64,000 bases of DNA from Burkholderiales bacterium 39-55-53 (lineage in GTDB: Bacteria > Pseudomonadota > Gammaproteobacteria > Burkholderiales > Burkholderiaceae_C): NCBI GenBank assembly GCA_002282445.1, contig NCJK01000006.1:1-64000 (forward strand). Reading direction: 5' to 3'. Below are positions 33,080 through 42,430 of this stretch, one piece after another; positions within the stretch are counted from its first letter, which is position 1; every line of letters starts with the position of its first letter. The notes beneath the pieces were generated by a model. That model saw only the letters and a list, made by a program, of their open reading frames with translations. It did no database searches and was not told where the DNA came from. Made by a program: the position numbers and the translations under genes.

Positions 33080-34536
33080 AGCCCGCCCGCCTCAACTCTT
33101 CCGTAGTTGTCTTCCAACCTAACAATGTCATCCTCGCCAAGGTAGCTGCCGGACTGGACCTCAATCATCTCTAGGTCAACACCACCCGTGTTGGTCAGGC
33201 GGTGCACGACCCCCACAGGGATGTAGGTCGATTCGTTTTGATTTAGTGTGAATTTTTTCTCAGCACAGGTCACCTCTGCGGTGCCTCGAACAACGATCCA
33301 GTGCTCTGCACGGTGCGCATGTTTTTGCAGGCTGAGGCTGGCACCTGGATTCACCAAAATCCGTTTGACCTTGAAGTTGTCGGCCTCCTCTAAGGAGTCA
33401 TACCAACCCCAAGGGCGCTGCACCTTGCGATGCAGCAGGTGCACATCTCGCTTATTTTGCGACTCGAGTGATTGAACGACCTTCTTGACCTCTTGGCTAG
33501 CGTCTCGTCGAGCGACAAGCACTGCGTCTGCCGTCTCAACCACCACGAGGTCGCTTATACCGACAGTTGCAACCAGACGTGAGGTAGCAAAAACCAAGGA
33601 GTCCTTCGTGTCAACAATGACGGTATCTCCCTTGGCCACGTTGCCATTGGCATCCTGATCTGATGTCATCCAGACTGACTCCCATGCCCCCAAGTCATTC
33701 CAGCCTGCATCGAGCGGCACGACACGGACACCAAACTCTGTGCCTGGACACTTTTCCATCACCGCATAGTCAATCGACTCGCTTGGAATGTGTGCAAATA
33801 ATTCTTTTGACGGACGAATAAACCTCTGGTCTGTTAACCTGCCCTGCCAAGCACTCTCCGTAGCCCGCTTGATATCCGGACGGAATTCTTGCAAGAGTTG
33901 AAGCCATCTGCTCGCCAGCACCACAAAGATGCCACTGTTCCACGTATGGCGCCCACCCGACATGTAGTCCATTGCAAGTTCTAGGTTTGGCTTTTCTGTA
34001 AAGGCTTCGACCTCATAATCGCCAAAAGAGCCTGCATCTTTGGCTGCGCGTTTGATATAGCCGAACCCAGTTTCGGGCCTGGTGGGCTTTACGCCCATGG
34101 TCAACATATCACCTCTTTGCGCGGCAGAAAGGCATCGGCACAGTGAACCCATAAAGGCCTGGTCGTCCTTGACCGTCTGATCTGCGGGCATGACCACGAG
34201 CAGTGAATCCTCACTCCCCTCAGTCGCCTGTAACGCTGCAAGCGTGAGGGCTGGGGCCGTGTTACGGCCTTCAGGCTCAAGTAGATAGATTGCCTCGCCA
34301 TGGTGCAATTCACGGTATTGCTCAAGCGCTAAGAAGCGGTGCTCTTCGTTGGTCACGATCAAGGGTGTGTTCAACACGTATCCTTGCTCATCCACCGGAA
34401 ATATACGCCTAAGCGTCTGCTGGAAAAGGCTCTCCGTTCCAGAGAGCACTAGAAACTGTTTTGGAAATCCAGATCGAGACAAGGGCCAGAGCCGCGACCC
34501 CGATCCTCCGCATAGCACTACAGGTGTTACTTTCAT
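33076..34536 (-). CDS. manC: Mannose-1-phosphate guanylyltransferase / mannose-6-phosphate isomerase
   Basis: This 486-residue two-domain enzyme has an N-terminal nucleotidyltransferase (VVLCGGSGSRLWPLSRSGFP) and FTEKPN, with a C-terminal cupin isomerase domain (QKHAHRAEHWIVVRGTAEVT) that carries the metal-binding His residues. It makes GDP-mannose, feeding gmd and rmd. It is the first gene of the locus. No phosphomannomutase is in the window, so that step must be encoded elsewhere. Confidence 0.95.
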   Translation of the reverse strand: MKVTPVVLCGGSGSRLWPLSRSGFPKQFLVLSGTESLFQQTLRRIFPVDEQGYVLNTPLIVTNEEHRFLALEQYRELHHGEAIYLLEPEGRNTAPALTLAALQATEGSEDSLLVVMPADQTVKDDQAFMGSLCRCLSAAQRGDMLTMGVKPTRPETGFGYIKRAAKDAGSFGDYEVEAFTEKPNLELAMDYMSGGRHTWNSGIFVVLASRWLQLLQEFRPDIKRATESAWQGRLTDQRFIRPSKELFAHIPSESIDYAVMEKCPGTEFGVRVVPLDAGWNDLGAWESVWMTSDQDANGNVAKGDTVIVDTKDSLVFATSRLVATVGISDLVVVETADAVLVARRDASQEVKKVVQSLESQNKRDVHLLHRKVQRPWGWYDSLEEADNFKVKRILVNPGASLSLQKHAHRAEHWIVVRGTAEVTCAEKKFTLNQNESTYIPVGVVHRLTNTGGVDLEMIEVQSGSYLGEDDIVRLEDNYGRVEAGGL

Positions 34537-34547
34537 TTTTTTAATTT

Positions 34548-34575
34548 CTTATATCGGAATTATTATTTATCACAA
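34548..34575 (-). promoter_or_regulatory. Possible manC promoter
   Basis: On the - strand TTGTGA and TATAAG are 16 bases apart. The predicted start would leave only a few bases before the ATG. Several TGTGA half-sites lie upstream, but none forms a full CRP palindrome. The remaining AT-rich stretch to 34638 shows nothing else. Confidence 0.3.
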
Positions 34576-34638
34576 CATTCATTATCAATCACACCATCAC
34601 ACCTAATGTTTCCCTAAGATTTCTTTAAGAATAAGTTA

Positions 34639-34667
34639 TTGATTCAAGATAACCTACAAGTTAAAGT
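34639..34667 (+). promoter_or_regulatory. Phasin gene promoter
   Basis: TTGATT (34639-34644) and TAAAGT (34662-34667) are 17 bases apart and lie 33 bases before the phasin ATG. Confidence 0.45.
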
Positions 34668-34699
34668 GGGGCGAACTCAAACCATCGCGAAAACTAACC

Positions 34700-35173
34700 A
34701 TGTCAACCAAAAACCCATTCGACCCCGCAGCCATGTCCGACAACGTGAAAGAGCAAGCCCAGCAAATTTGGCTGGCTGGCTTGGGCGCATTTGCTAAGGC
34801 ACAGCAAGACGGCACCAAAGCGTTTGAAAAGTTGGTGAGCGATGGCATCACCATGCAACGCAAGGTACACACCACAGCCGAAGAAAAGCTGGCCGAGGCC
34901 ACACAGAAAGCCCAGCAAGCAGCCCACACACTGAGCGAGCGCGCCACCGGCCAATGGGGCAAGCTGGAAGGCATTTTTGAAGATCGCGTGGCCAAGGCCA
35001 TGCATGGTTTGGGCGTGCCGTCAGCAGCTGAGTTGCAAGCTCTGCATGCGCGTGTGGCTGCGCTGGAAGCTCAGCTGGGTGCAAAGCCAAAAGCCGCAAC
35101 GAAAACTGCGACCAAGCCAGCGACTAAAACTGCCGCGAAGAAAGCGCCAACCAAGAAAACAGCCAAAAAATAA
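34700..35173 (+). CDS. Phasin-family protein with Lys/Ala-rich tail
   Basis: This 157-residue protein has a long amphipathic helical region (about residues 15-125) with QQIWLAGLGAFAKAQQDG, the PhaF/PhaI-type phasin signature. The C-terminal tail (KAATKTATKPATKTAAKKAP) resembles the histone-H1-like DNA-binding tail of PhaF. Such proteins coat polyhydroxyalkanoate granules and can tether them to DNA. It is followed by a TetR-type gene 27 bases on. Confidence 0.8.
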   Translation: MSTKNPFDPAAMSDNVKEQAQQIWLAGLGAFAKAQQDGTKAFEKLVSDGITMQRKVHTTAEEKLAEATQKAQQAAHTLSERATGQWGKLEGIFEDRVAKAMHGLGVPSAAELQALHARVAALEAQLGAKPKAATKTATKPATKTAAKKAPTKKTAKK

Positions 35174-35194
35174 TTGGGTTCTGACCCCAATAAG
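35171..35194 (+). repeat. Dispersed short repeat, copy 1
   Basis: TAATTGGGTTCTGACCCCAA, followed by TAAG, recurs with a few changes at 35881-35904 in the same orientation. The inner TTGGG/CCCAA arms can pair. Similar short elements are common in related genomes as I recall. Confidence 0.5.
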
Positions 35195-35200
35195 TTAACT

Positions 35201-35848
35201 ATGGCAAAGAAAGCGCCACGCCGTACCGCAGAGCGGATTTTGGAGGTCACGCTCGACCTCTTCAACCGCTTTGGCGAGCCCAATGTGTCGACCACGTTGA
35301 TCTCGTCCGAGCTCAACATCAGCCCCGGCAACCTGTACTACCACTACCCTGCCAAAGAGGAGCTGGTCACGGCGCTGTTCAACCGCTATGAAGCGGCGCT
35401 GAATGAACTGCTAGACGCAGCGCCAGGCGTGCACGATGTGGAAGACGCTTGGTTTTTCATGCACACGCTGTTTGAGCTGGTGTGGCAATACCGCTTTTTG
35501 TACCGCGACTTGAACGACTTGCTCAGCAAGAACCGCAAGCTGGAAACCCACATCAAAGACGCTCTGCTGCACAAGACCACCGCGTTTCGTACGCTGCTGG
35601 ACAGCCTACAGCACGACGGCGCACTGGCCATCACCGTGAGCGAACGTGAAGCCACCGCAACGCACATGGTGGTAATGCTGACGTGGTGGCTAAGCTACGA
35701 ATACGTGCGCGATCCGCGCCATGCACTAGAGCCTGAAAGCGCGCAGGCATCGCTGCTGCGCGGCGCTAAGAGTGTGTTGAGTTTGTTGCTGCCCTATGCA
35801 ACGGCGGAACACAAAGAGCACTTGAACGCGCTGCTCTCTGCTTACTGA
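35201..35848 (+). CDS. TetR-family regulator (PhaD-like)
   Basis: This 215-residue protein has an N-terminal TetR helix-turn-helix (ISSELNISPGNLYYHYPAKE, about residues 34-53) and a helical ligand domain. The adjacency to a phasin gene and the general layout resemble PhaD, which responds to a PHA-related intermediate. The ATG at 35201 is preferred; an earlier start would translate the short repeat. Confidence 0.8.
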   Translation: MAKKAPRRTAERILEVTLDLFNRFGEPNVSTTLISSELNISPGNLYYHYPAKEELVTALFNRYEAALNELLDAAPGVHDVEDAWFFMHTLFELVWQYRFLYRDLNDLLSKNRKLETHIKDALLHKTTAFRTLLDSLQHDGALAITVSEREATATHMVVMLTWWLSYEYVRDPRHALEPESAQASLLRGAKSVLSLLLPYATAEHKEHLNALLSAY

Positions 35849-35880
35849 CACCCAACCACTCACAACCGCTGTGAGTTAAA

Positions 35881-35904
35881 TAATTGGGCTCTGACCCCGA
35901 TTAG
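35881..35904 (+). repeat. Dispersed short repeat, copy 2
   Basis: TAATTGGGCTCTGACCCCGA, followed by TTAG, matches 35171-35194 at most positions. The two copies flank the TetR-type gene. Confidence 0.5.
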
Positions 35905-35909
35905 AGAAA

Positions 35910-37094
35910 TTAACGTAGCGAGGACTCAACGAGCTTGACCCAATAGGTCGCACCCAGAGGAATGAGTGCGTCGTTGAAGTCATAGTTGGGGTTGTGCAAG
36001 GTGCATGGGCCTTCGCCGTGACCGATTTCGCGATGCACACCATCGCCATTGCCGATGAAGCAATACGCGCCGGGTTTGGCTTGCAGCATGTATGAGAAGT
36101 CTTCTGCGCCCATGGTGGGTTCTTGCCCCAACACGTTGTCTGCACCCACGATGTCAGCCATCACTTCGCGTGCGAAGTTGGCCTCAGAGGGGTGGTTGAT
36201 GGTGGGCGGGTAGTTGCGCTCAAACTCAAAGGTACAGGTCGCGCCAAAGGCGGCGCTGGTGTGTGCGGCTACGTCGCGCATGCGCTGCTCGATCATGTCT
36301 AGCACTTCGACGCTAAAGGTGCGCACCGTGCCTTGCAGTTCGCAGTGGTCAGGCACGACGTTGGTGGCTTCGCCTGCGTTGATCATGGTGACAGAGATCA
36401 CGCCTGCATCCACTGGCTTTTTGTTGCGGCTGATGATGGTTTGAAAGGCCTGCACCATTTGGCAAGCAATCACCACTGGGTCAATGCCGTTGTGTGGCAA
36501 GGCGGCATGACAGCCTTTGCCGTGGATGGTGATTTTGAATTCGTTGCTTGACGCCATGACTGGGCCAGCACTCAAAGCAAACTGACCTTCTTTGAGGCCC
36601 GGCCAGTTGTGCATGCCATAGACGGCTTGCATGGGGAATTGTTCGAACAAGCCATCACGAATCATTTCGCGTGCGCCGCCACCGCCCTCTTCGGCGGGCT
36701 GGAAGATGAAGTACACCGTGCCATCAAAGTCTTGGTGCTTTGACAAATATTGCGCTGCCGCCAAGAGCATAGCCACATGACCGTCGTGGCCGCAAGCGTG
36801 CATCTTGCCGGCGTGTTGGCTGGCGTGGGCGAATTGGTTGAACTCTTGCATGGGCAAGGCGTCCATGTCGGCGCGCAAGCCTATGGCACGGTCGCTCGTG
36901 CCGCATTTCAAGATGCCCACCACGCCAGTTTTGCCCATGCCGCGATGGATGGGGATGCCCCACTCGGTCAGCTTTTGCGCCACCAGATCGGCCGTGCGAA
37001 TTTCTTCAAAGCACAGCTCGGGATGGGCGTGGATGTCGCGCCGAATGGCCGCAATGGAGGAAGCTTGCTTGGTGAGTGAATCAAGGACTTGCAT
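35910..37094 (-). CDS. M20-family amidohydrolase (hippurate hydrolase-like)
   Basis: This 394-residue metallopeptidase-family enzyme has the metal site HACGHDGHVAM near residue 98, the catalytic PAEEGGGGARE near residue 134, a dimerisation domain in the middle and the late MGAEDFSYML box. The family removes acyl groups from N-acyl amino acids such as hippurate or N-acetyl amino acids. It has no partner genes. Only the family, not the exact substrate, can be assigned. Confidence 0.85.
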   Translation of the reverse strand: MQVLDSLTKQASSIAAIRRDIHAHPELCFEEIRTADLVAQKLTEWGIPIHRGMGKTGVVGILKCGTSDRAIGLRADMDALPMQEFNQFAHASQHAGKMHACGHDGHVAMLLAAAQYLSKHQDFDGTVYFIFQPAEEGGGGAREMIRDGLFEQFPMQAVYGMHNWPGLKEGQFALSAGPVMASSNEFKITIHGKGCHAALPHNGIDPVVIACQMVQAFQTIISRNKKPVDAGVISVTMINAGEATNVVPDHCELQGTVRTFSVEVLDMIEQRMRDVAAHTSAAFGATCTFEFERNYPPTINHPSEANFAREVMADIVGADNVLGQEPTMGAEDFSYMLQAKPGAYCFIGNGDGVHREIGHGEGPCTLHNPNYDFNDALIPLGATYWVKLVESSLR

Positions 37095-37170
37095 GTGCTT
37101 GAGTCTAGCCGCAGCGCTGGCCCTCTGTCATGAAGGGCTATCCCGTTCAATCCAAAGTTATTACAGCGCG

Positions 37171-37980
37171 TTAGTAAAGCGCGCGTGAGGGCCACACAGG
37201 CGATGGATGGTCTAAACGCTGCTTGGCAATTTCCAGCAGTCCATCAAAGATCAGCGAGTCAACCAGCTCAAACTGCACCGACATGCTCGGGGCCATCTTC
37301 CAGCCTGCACCGCCCGTCATGTAGCACGCGGGCTCTGTGCCGCAGTGTTGACGGACGTGTTGCACCATGCGCTCGACCGCGCCTGCAATGGCGTATGTGC
37401 CGCCGCTGGTGAGGGCATCGCTGGTGTTGGTGGGGAACTCGCACACCTCACCCGTTGGCACGCGCAGGCCTGCCGTGCCGGACTCGAGCGCGCGCAGCAT
37501 GATGCCGTGACCGGGCAAGATAAAACCACCCAGAAACTTGCCATTCGAATCAATAGCTTCCACCGTCACCGCCGTGCCCACCATCACCACCACCATGGGT
37601 TTGGGAGCGCCACCGCTGACGGTACGAAGCATGCGTGCATGCGCCCCAATCATGGCGACCCAGCGGTCTGCGCCTAGGCGTGTGGGGTGGTCATAGCCGT
37701 TGGTCAAGCCCGCTTCAGCAGCAGAGGACACGGCCCAGTGGGGCGTGATGTCCCAGAGCTCCATTTGCTCTTCGACGCGGCGGCGAATGGCTTCGCCCGC
37801 CACGATGCAGCCCAGCATATGGGTGGGTTCTGGCAGTTCACGCCAGTCTTCGTCGGCCAAACGGTCGATGTTTTCTAGGAACACCGCGCCACTGCCCAGC
37901 AGCTTGGCGCCGGGTGCGGGGCTGTCGTACAGCCCCCACTTGAGGCGTGTGTTGCCCACATCGAGTGCAAGAAATGTCAT
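37171..37980 (-). CDS. coaX: Type III pantothenate kinase
   Basis: This 269-residue ASKHA-fold kinase for the first step of coenzyme A synthesis has [10 protein letters not shown] (phosphate 1), LGADRW near residue 105, [13 protein letters not shown] and [10 protein letters not shown]. The start at 37980 places the first beta strand ([11 protein letters not shown]) correctly. It lies 10 bases downstream of the rhodanese gene on the same strand. Confidence 0.92.
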   Translation of the reverse strand: MTFLALDVGNTRLKWGLYDSPAPGAKLLGSGAVFLENIDRLADEDWRELPEPTHMLGCIVAGEAIRRRVEEQMELWDITPHWAVSSAAEAGLTNGYDHPTRLGADRWVAMIGAHARMLRTVSGGAPKPMVVVMVGTAVTVEAIDSNGKFLGGFILPGHGIMLRALESGTAGLRVPTGEVCEFPTNTSDALTSGGTYAIAGAVERMVQHVRQHCGTEPACYMTGGAGWKMAPSMSVQFELVDSLIFDGLLEIAKQRLDHPSPVWPSRALY

Positions 37981-37990
37981 GGAATGTGAA

Positions 37991-38392
37991 TCAGTTTTGA
38001 CGCCAAGGCAAGCCGCGCATGCGCCAGCCGCCTTGTGTGCCGCGATGGCCATCTGCGTTGGCATCGCCCTCGAAGCCTTCGAGGATGTTGTAGGCCTCAA
38101 GCCCTAACTCTGTGGCGCGTTTGGCGGCGGCGATGGAACGCACACCACTGCGACACAGCAACACAATTTTTTTGCCGTCAGCTGCTGCTTTGACGGCCTC
38201 GTCAAAAGCAGCGTTCATGGCCATGCCCGGCCACTGCTTCCAAGGCACGGGCACAGCGCCCGGCACAAAGCCGACCCAAGCCAACTCTGCGTCACTACGC
38301 ACGTCAATCATCACAGCCTGACCGGACTGCATCCATTCGTTGGCAAGCTCAGGGGTGACATCACCCGCGTAACCCAGCTCGTTGTTGCTCAT
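37991..38392 (-). CDS. Rhodanese-domain protein
   Basis: This 133-residue single rhodanese domain has the active-site loop [10 protein letters not shown] (catalytic Cys) and the CH2A-type start [11 protein letters not shown] followed by [14 protein letters not shown]. Such proteins carry persulfide sulfur or serve as sulfur donors. The ATG at 38392 is chosen; a TTG lies five codons upstream. Confidence 0.85.
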   Translation of the reverse strand: MSNNELGYAGDVTPELANEWMQSGQAVMIDVRSDAELAWVGFVPGAVPVPWKQWPGMAMNAAFDEAVKAAADGKKIVLLCRSGVRSIAAAKRATELGLEAYNILEGFEGDANADGHRGTQGGWRMRGLPWRQN

Positions 38393-38568
38393 AGTTGTAA
38401 CGTTCAATCAATTTGTGGCTCAGTATAGAAGCGGGCGGTCCCCAAGGAGACAAATTCGGGGGTTTTGATGCATCGCCCTAGGGCAAACCCACCCCGAGCC
38501 GCCTCTGCAAGAGATAAGAATCGCGATTCCCATTCATGTCTTTGACAAAACACTAGGAGACTCCCCTC

Positions 38569-39687
38569 ATGACCGATATCAAGAAGACAACTGCACGTCG
38601 CAACGTACTCAAGGGCGCAGCTGCCGCCGCTGGTGCTGTTGCCGCGCCAATGGCCATTGCACAAACTGGCCCAATCAACATGCGTTGGCAGAGCACTTGG
38701 CCCGCCAAGGACATCTTCCACGAGTACGCACTCGACTACGCGAAGAAGGTCAACGACATGACCGGTGGCGATTTGAAGATCGAAGTGTTGCCCGCAGGTT
38801 CTGTGGTGCCAGCTTTCGGTTTGCTCGAAGCTGTGTCTAAAGGCACTTTGGACGGTGGTCACGGCGTGTTGGGCTACCACTACGGTAAGCAAAACGCTTT
38901 GGCTCTGTGGAACTCTGGCCCAGCCTTCGGCATGGACGCCAACATGATTTTGGCTTGGCACAAGTACGGCGGCGGCGCTGAGTTGTTGGCCAAGTTGTAC
39001 GCTTCTATCGGCGGCAACGTGCAATCATTCTTGTACGGCCCAATGTCTACCCAACCTCTGGGCTGGTTCAAAAAGCCAATCACCAAGTCTTCTGACTTCA
39101 AGGGCTTGAAGTTCCGTACCAACGGTTTGGCCATTGACTTGTTCACCGCCATGGGCGCTGCTGTGAACGCATTGCCAGGCGGCGAGATCGTGCCAGCGAT
39201 GGACCGCGGCTTGCTGGACGGCGCTGAATTCAACAACGCCACTTCTGACCGCTTGTTGGGCTTCCCTGATGTGTCTAAGGTGTGCATGTTGCAAAGCTTC
39301 CACCAAAGCGCTGAAACATTCGAGATCATGTTCAACAAGACCAAGTACGACGCGTTGCCATCGAAGATGAAGGCCATCATTGCCGGCGCGACTGAAGCGG
39401 CTTCTGCTGACATGTCTTGGAAGGCTGTGGACCGTTACTCCAAAGACTACGCTGAGTTGCAAACCAAAGACAAGGTCAAGTTCTACAAGACACCTGACGC
39501 GATTTTGCAAGAGCAGCTCAAGCTGTGGTCTGAAATTGTGGAGAAGAAGTCTGCTGAGAACCCACTGTTCAAAGAGATCGTGGCTTCACAAAAAGCCTTC
39601 GCTCAACGTGCAGTGAAGTGGGACCAAGACACCAACATCAACCGTCGCATGGCGGTCAACCACTTCTTCGGTGCTAAGAAGGCCTAA
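38569..39687 (+). CDS. dctP: TRAP transporter substrate-binding protein (DctP family)
   Basis: This 372-residue periplasmic receptor has a signal with a twin-Arg-like stretch (TTARRNVLKGAAAAAG) ending near AIAQ, then the DctP fold. LKFRTNGLAIDLFTAMGA contains the conserved substrate-binding Arg, and EFNNATSDRLLGF follows. The subfamily is often annotated for mannitol or chloroaromatics, but 2-oxo acids are likely; the substrate cannot be read from sequence. GGAG lies 9-12 bases before the ATG. A hairpin follows the gene. Confidence 0.88.
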   Translation: MTDIKKTTARRNVLKGAAAAAGAVAAPMAIAQTGPINMRWQSTWPAKDIFHEYALDYAKKVNDMTGGDLKIEVLPAGSVVPAFGLLEAVSKGTLDGGHGVLGYHYGKQNALALWNSGPAFGMDANMILAWHKYGGGAELLAKLYASIGGNVQSFLYGPMSTQPLGWFKKPITKSSDFKGLKFRTNGLAIDLFTAMGAAVNALPGGEIVPAMDRGLLDGAEFNNATSDRLLGFPDVSKVCMLQSFHQSAETFEIMFNKTKYDALPSKMKAIIAGATEAASADMSWKAVDRYSKDYAELQTKDKVKFYKTPDAILQEQLKLWSEIVEKKSAENPLFKEIVASQKAFAQRAVKWDQDTNINRRMAVNHFFGAKKA

Positions 39688-39721
39688 ACTCACTTAGCTC
39701 TCACGAGCTATTGCGTTTTTC

Positions 39722-39753
39722 ATCAGCCATCCGAATTGTTTCGGGTGGCTGAT
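39722..39753 (+). promoter_or_regulatory. Intercistronic hairpin after dctP
   Basis: ATCAGCCATCCGAA pairs with TTCGGGTGGCTGAT (one mismatch/wobble) around TTGT. Without a long U-run, it probably protects the receptor mRNA, raising its level over the permeases. Confidence 0.6.
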
Positions 39754-39772
39754 TCATTTAAGTCAGCACACC

Positions 39773-40399
39773 ATGCAAAAACTATTACTCACCATTGACA
39801 AAATCAGCACGCAGATCGGCCAAGCGTTTGCTTGGTTAATTTTGTCACTCACCCTCATGATCACTTGGGAGGTGTTTTCACGCTACGTGATGGACAACCC
39901 ACACCCTTGGGCGTTTGACGTCATGAGCATGATGTATGGCTCACTCTTCATGATGGCCGGCGCGTACACCTTGTCCAAGAACGGGCATGTGCGTGGCGAC
40001 GTGTTGTATGGCTTTTTCACACCACGCTTGCAAGCGAGTTTTGATTTGGCACTGTACATCCTCTTCTTCATTCCGGGCATCGTGGCTTTGGCTTGGGCCG
40101 GCTTCGAGTACGCAGGCGAATCCTGGGCGATCAACGAACATTCCAACGTGACGGCCAACGGCCCTCCGGTGTATCCCTTTAAAACCATCATTCCGATTGC
40201 GGGCGTTTTGTTGCTGCTGCAAGGTTTGGTAGAAATTGTGCGCTGCGTGGTTTGCTTGCAAACCGGCGAATGGCCCTCACGCGGTGACGACGTGGACGAA
40301 GTGGACGTAGAAAAACTCAAAGAAATGGTTCACGTGAAAGACGAAGACATCGCCAAGCTCGATGTCTACGTTGTGGGCGACAAGGGAGCACACAAATGA
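39773..40399 (+). CDS. dctQ: TRAP transporter small permease (DctQ family)
   Basis: This 208-residue protein has four membrane helices; the family motif WEVFSRYVMDNPHPWAFD lies near residues 32-49. The C-terminal 45 residues are acidic and cytoplasmic, longer than usual. It helps the large permease take up the substrate delivered by DctP using the sodium gradient. It overlaps dctM by 4 bases. Confidence 0.88.
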   Translation: MQKLLLTIDKISTQIGQAFAWLILSLTLMITWEVFSRYVMDNPHPWAFDVMSMMYGSLFMMAGAYTLSKNGHVRGDVLYGFFTPRLQASFDLALYILFFIPGIVALAWAGFEYAGESWAINEHSNVTANGPPVYPFKTIIPIAGVLLLLQGLVEIVRCVVCLQTGEWPSRGDDVDEVDVEKLKEMVHVKDEDIAKLDVYVVGDKGAHK

Positions 40400-42312
40400 A
40401 AAAAGAAATTTGGTTTGGCCTGAGCATCATGGCCATGGTGGTGTTAGCCGCCTTTGTTTTGCTGCCTCCCGTTTCCGAAATGACCAATGGTCACTTGGGC
40501 TTGCTGATGCTGGCCTTGGTTGTGGTGGCCATCATGTTGGGCTTCCCCACCGCCTTTACCCTGATGGGCATGGGCATGATCTTCGCGTGGCTGGCTTATC
40601 GAAGCCAGAACCCCGAACTGGCTGTGACGCAAACCCTAGACTTGATGGTGCAACGCACGTATTCGGTCATGTCCAACGATGTGTTGATTTCCATTCCGTT
40701 GTTCGTGTTCATGGGTTACCTCATTGAACGCGCCAACTTGATTGAAAAGCTCTTCAAGAGCATGCATTTGGCCACCGCGCGTGTGCCAGGCTCATTGGCT
40801 GTGGCCACCATCATCACCTGCGCCATCTTCGCAACTGCCACCGGCATTGTGGGTGCGGTGGTGACCTTGATGGGCTTGCTGGCCTTACCCGCCATGTTGC
40901 GTGCGGGTTACAGCGTGCAGTTGTCTGCGGGTGCGATTACCGCTGGTGGTTGTTTGGGCATCTTGATTCCACCATCCGTGATGTTGATCGTGTACGGTGC
41001 AACGGCTGGTGTGTCGGTGGTTAAGTTGTATGCGGGTGCATTCTTCCCCGGTCTGATGTTGGCGACCTTGTATTTGGCCTATGTGATTATTTTGGCCAAA
41101 CTCAAGCCACACATGGCACCGCCCATGTCAGCTGAAGATCGCTACGTGCCATTGCCACCTGTGGCACACGAAGTGTCAATGACCATCAGCGACAAAGTGT
41201 TGCCTGGTTTGATCGGCGCGATCAAAGGCAAGCGCAACGCTGCTGTGCCAATGAACGAGTTGCTCAAGCAACTGGGCATCGCCTTGTTGCCTGCTATTTC
41301 TGCCTTGGTGATCATGGGAGCCATCTTCATGGCCGTGACTGCACCAGCGCCGCTGGAAGAAACGCAAGGCGTTGTGGCCATGGGCGAAGGATTTGACGAA
41401 GCGCCCTCAGCAGAAGAAGAAGGTGCATTGGCCGAACCTGAAGGCGACGGCCTGCAAGCCCCTCCTGGCACTGACGACGCAGCGGCTAAGGTTGTAGCCG
41501 AGGCTGCACCTTCGGCGCAAGCTGCCCCCGCCGAACCTGCGGCTGCGCAAGAGCGCTTGGATGCACCAGCCTCCTTCTGGATTGGCTTGGTCAGCGTGGC
41601 GGTGGCTTTGGCCATCTTCTATGCGTACTTCAGCTTTGCACGTCTTGAGATTTTCAAGATGTTGCTGGGTTCGTTTTTCCCACTGGCCATCATGATTTTG
41701 GCCGTGCTGGGCACCATCGTGTTTGGTTTGGCCACACCCACGGAAGCTGCAGCCATGGGATCGATGGGTGGCTTATTGTTGGCGGGCGCTTACCGCCGTC
41801 TCAACATGACGGTGATGCGCGAGTCGGTGTACCTGACCGCCAAGACCAGTGCCATGGTGTGCTGGTTGTTTGTGGGCTCTAGCATCTTCTCAGCAGCGTT
41901 TGCGTTGTTGGGCGGACAAGAGCTGATCAACACTTGGGTGCTGGGCATGGACCTGACACCGACTCAGTTCATGATCTTGGCGCAAGTCGTGATCTTCTTG
42001 CTGGGCTGGCCGCTGGAGTGGACTGAGATCATCGTGATCTTTATGCCCATCTTCATCCCGTTGCTGCCGCACTTCAACATCGACCCGCTGTTCTTCGGCT
42101 TGTTGGTGGCGTTGAACCTGCAGACCGCCTTCTTGAGCCCACCTGTGGCGATGGCAGCGTTCTATTTGAAGGGTGTGAGCCCTCCTCATGTGACGTTGAA
42201 CCAGATCTTTGCGGGCATGTTGCCGTTCATGGCGATCCAAGTGTTTGCCATCTTCTTGCTCTACATGTTCCCAGCGATTGGCATGTGGCTGCCTAACGTG
42301 CTTTACAAATAA
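40396..42312 (+). CDS. dctM: TRAP transporter large permease (DctM family) with long internal insert
   Basis: This 638-residue permease is larger than the usual roughly 430 residues. Twelve or more helices are visible with family strings GGCLGILIPPSVMLIVYG and FGLATPTEAAAMGSMGGLLL. Between about residues 315 and 390 is an acidic Ala/Pro/Glu-rich low-complexity insert (EEEGALAEPEGDGLQAPPGT). Large forms like this occur in Burkholderiales. The insert should not disturb the transport core, but its role is unknown. Confidence 0.88.
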   Translation: MKKEIWFGLSIMAMVVLAAFVLLPPVSEMTNGHLGLLMLALVVVAIMLGFPTAFTLMGMGMIFAWLAYRSQNPELAVTQTLDLMVQRTYSVMSNDVLISIPLFVFMGYLIERANLIEKLFKSMHLATARVPGSLAVATIITCAIFATATGIVGAVVTLMGLLALPAMLRAGYSVQLSAGAITAGGCLGILIPPSVMLIVYGATAGVSVVKLYAGAFFPGLMLATLYLAYVIILAKLKPHMAPPMSAEDRYVPLPPVAHEVSMTISDKVLPGLIGAIKGKRNAAVPMNELLKQLGIALLPAISALVIMGAIFMAVTAPAPLEETQGVVAMGEGFDEAPSAEEEGALAEPEGDGLQAPPGTDDAAAKVVAEAAPSAQAAPAEPAAAQERLDAPASFWIGLVSVAVALAIFYAYFSFARLEIFKMLLGSFFPLAIMILAVLGTIVFGLATPTEAAAMGSMGGLLLAGAYRRLNMTVMRESVYLTAKTSAMVCWLFVGSSIFSAAFALLGGQELINTWVLGMDLTPTQFMILAQVVIFLLGWPLEWTEIIVIFMPIFIPLLPHFNIDPLFFGLLVALNLQTAFLSPPVAMAAFYLKGVSPPHVTLNQIFAGMLPFMAIQVFAIFLLYMFPAIGMWLPNVLYK

Positions 42313-42330
42313 GCTGCTTTAGCACCACGC

Positions 42331-42365
42331 AAAGCCGCAGCGCCTTTGGCCCTGCGGCTTTTTTT
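42331..42365 (+). terminator. Terminator of the TRAP operon
   Basis: AAAGCCGCAG pairs perfectly with CTGCGGCTTT, followed by a seven-base T-run. Confidence 0.85.
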
Positions 42366-42430
42366 ATTAGGGCAAATCCTCCCCAATTCATAGCCAACTT
42401 ATTCCCACATGTGCCGGCAAATCGGTATCA

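Noticed and set aside
34576-34620. CRP site upstream of manC
   Set aside because: Only TGTGA half-sites occur; no TGTGA-N6-TCACA pairing was found.
38404-39510. Long - strand frames opposite the TRAP receptor gene
   Set aside because: Antisense to a clear signal-peptide-bearing DctP gene; no promoter or ribosome site.
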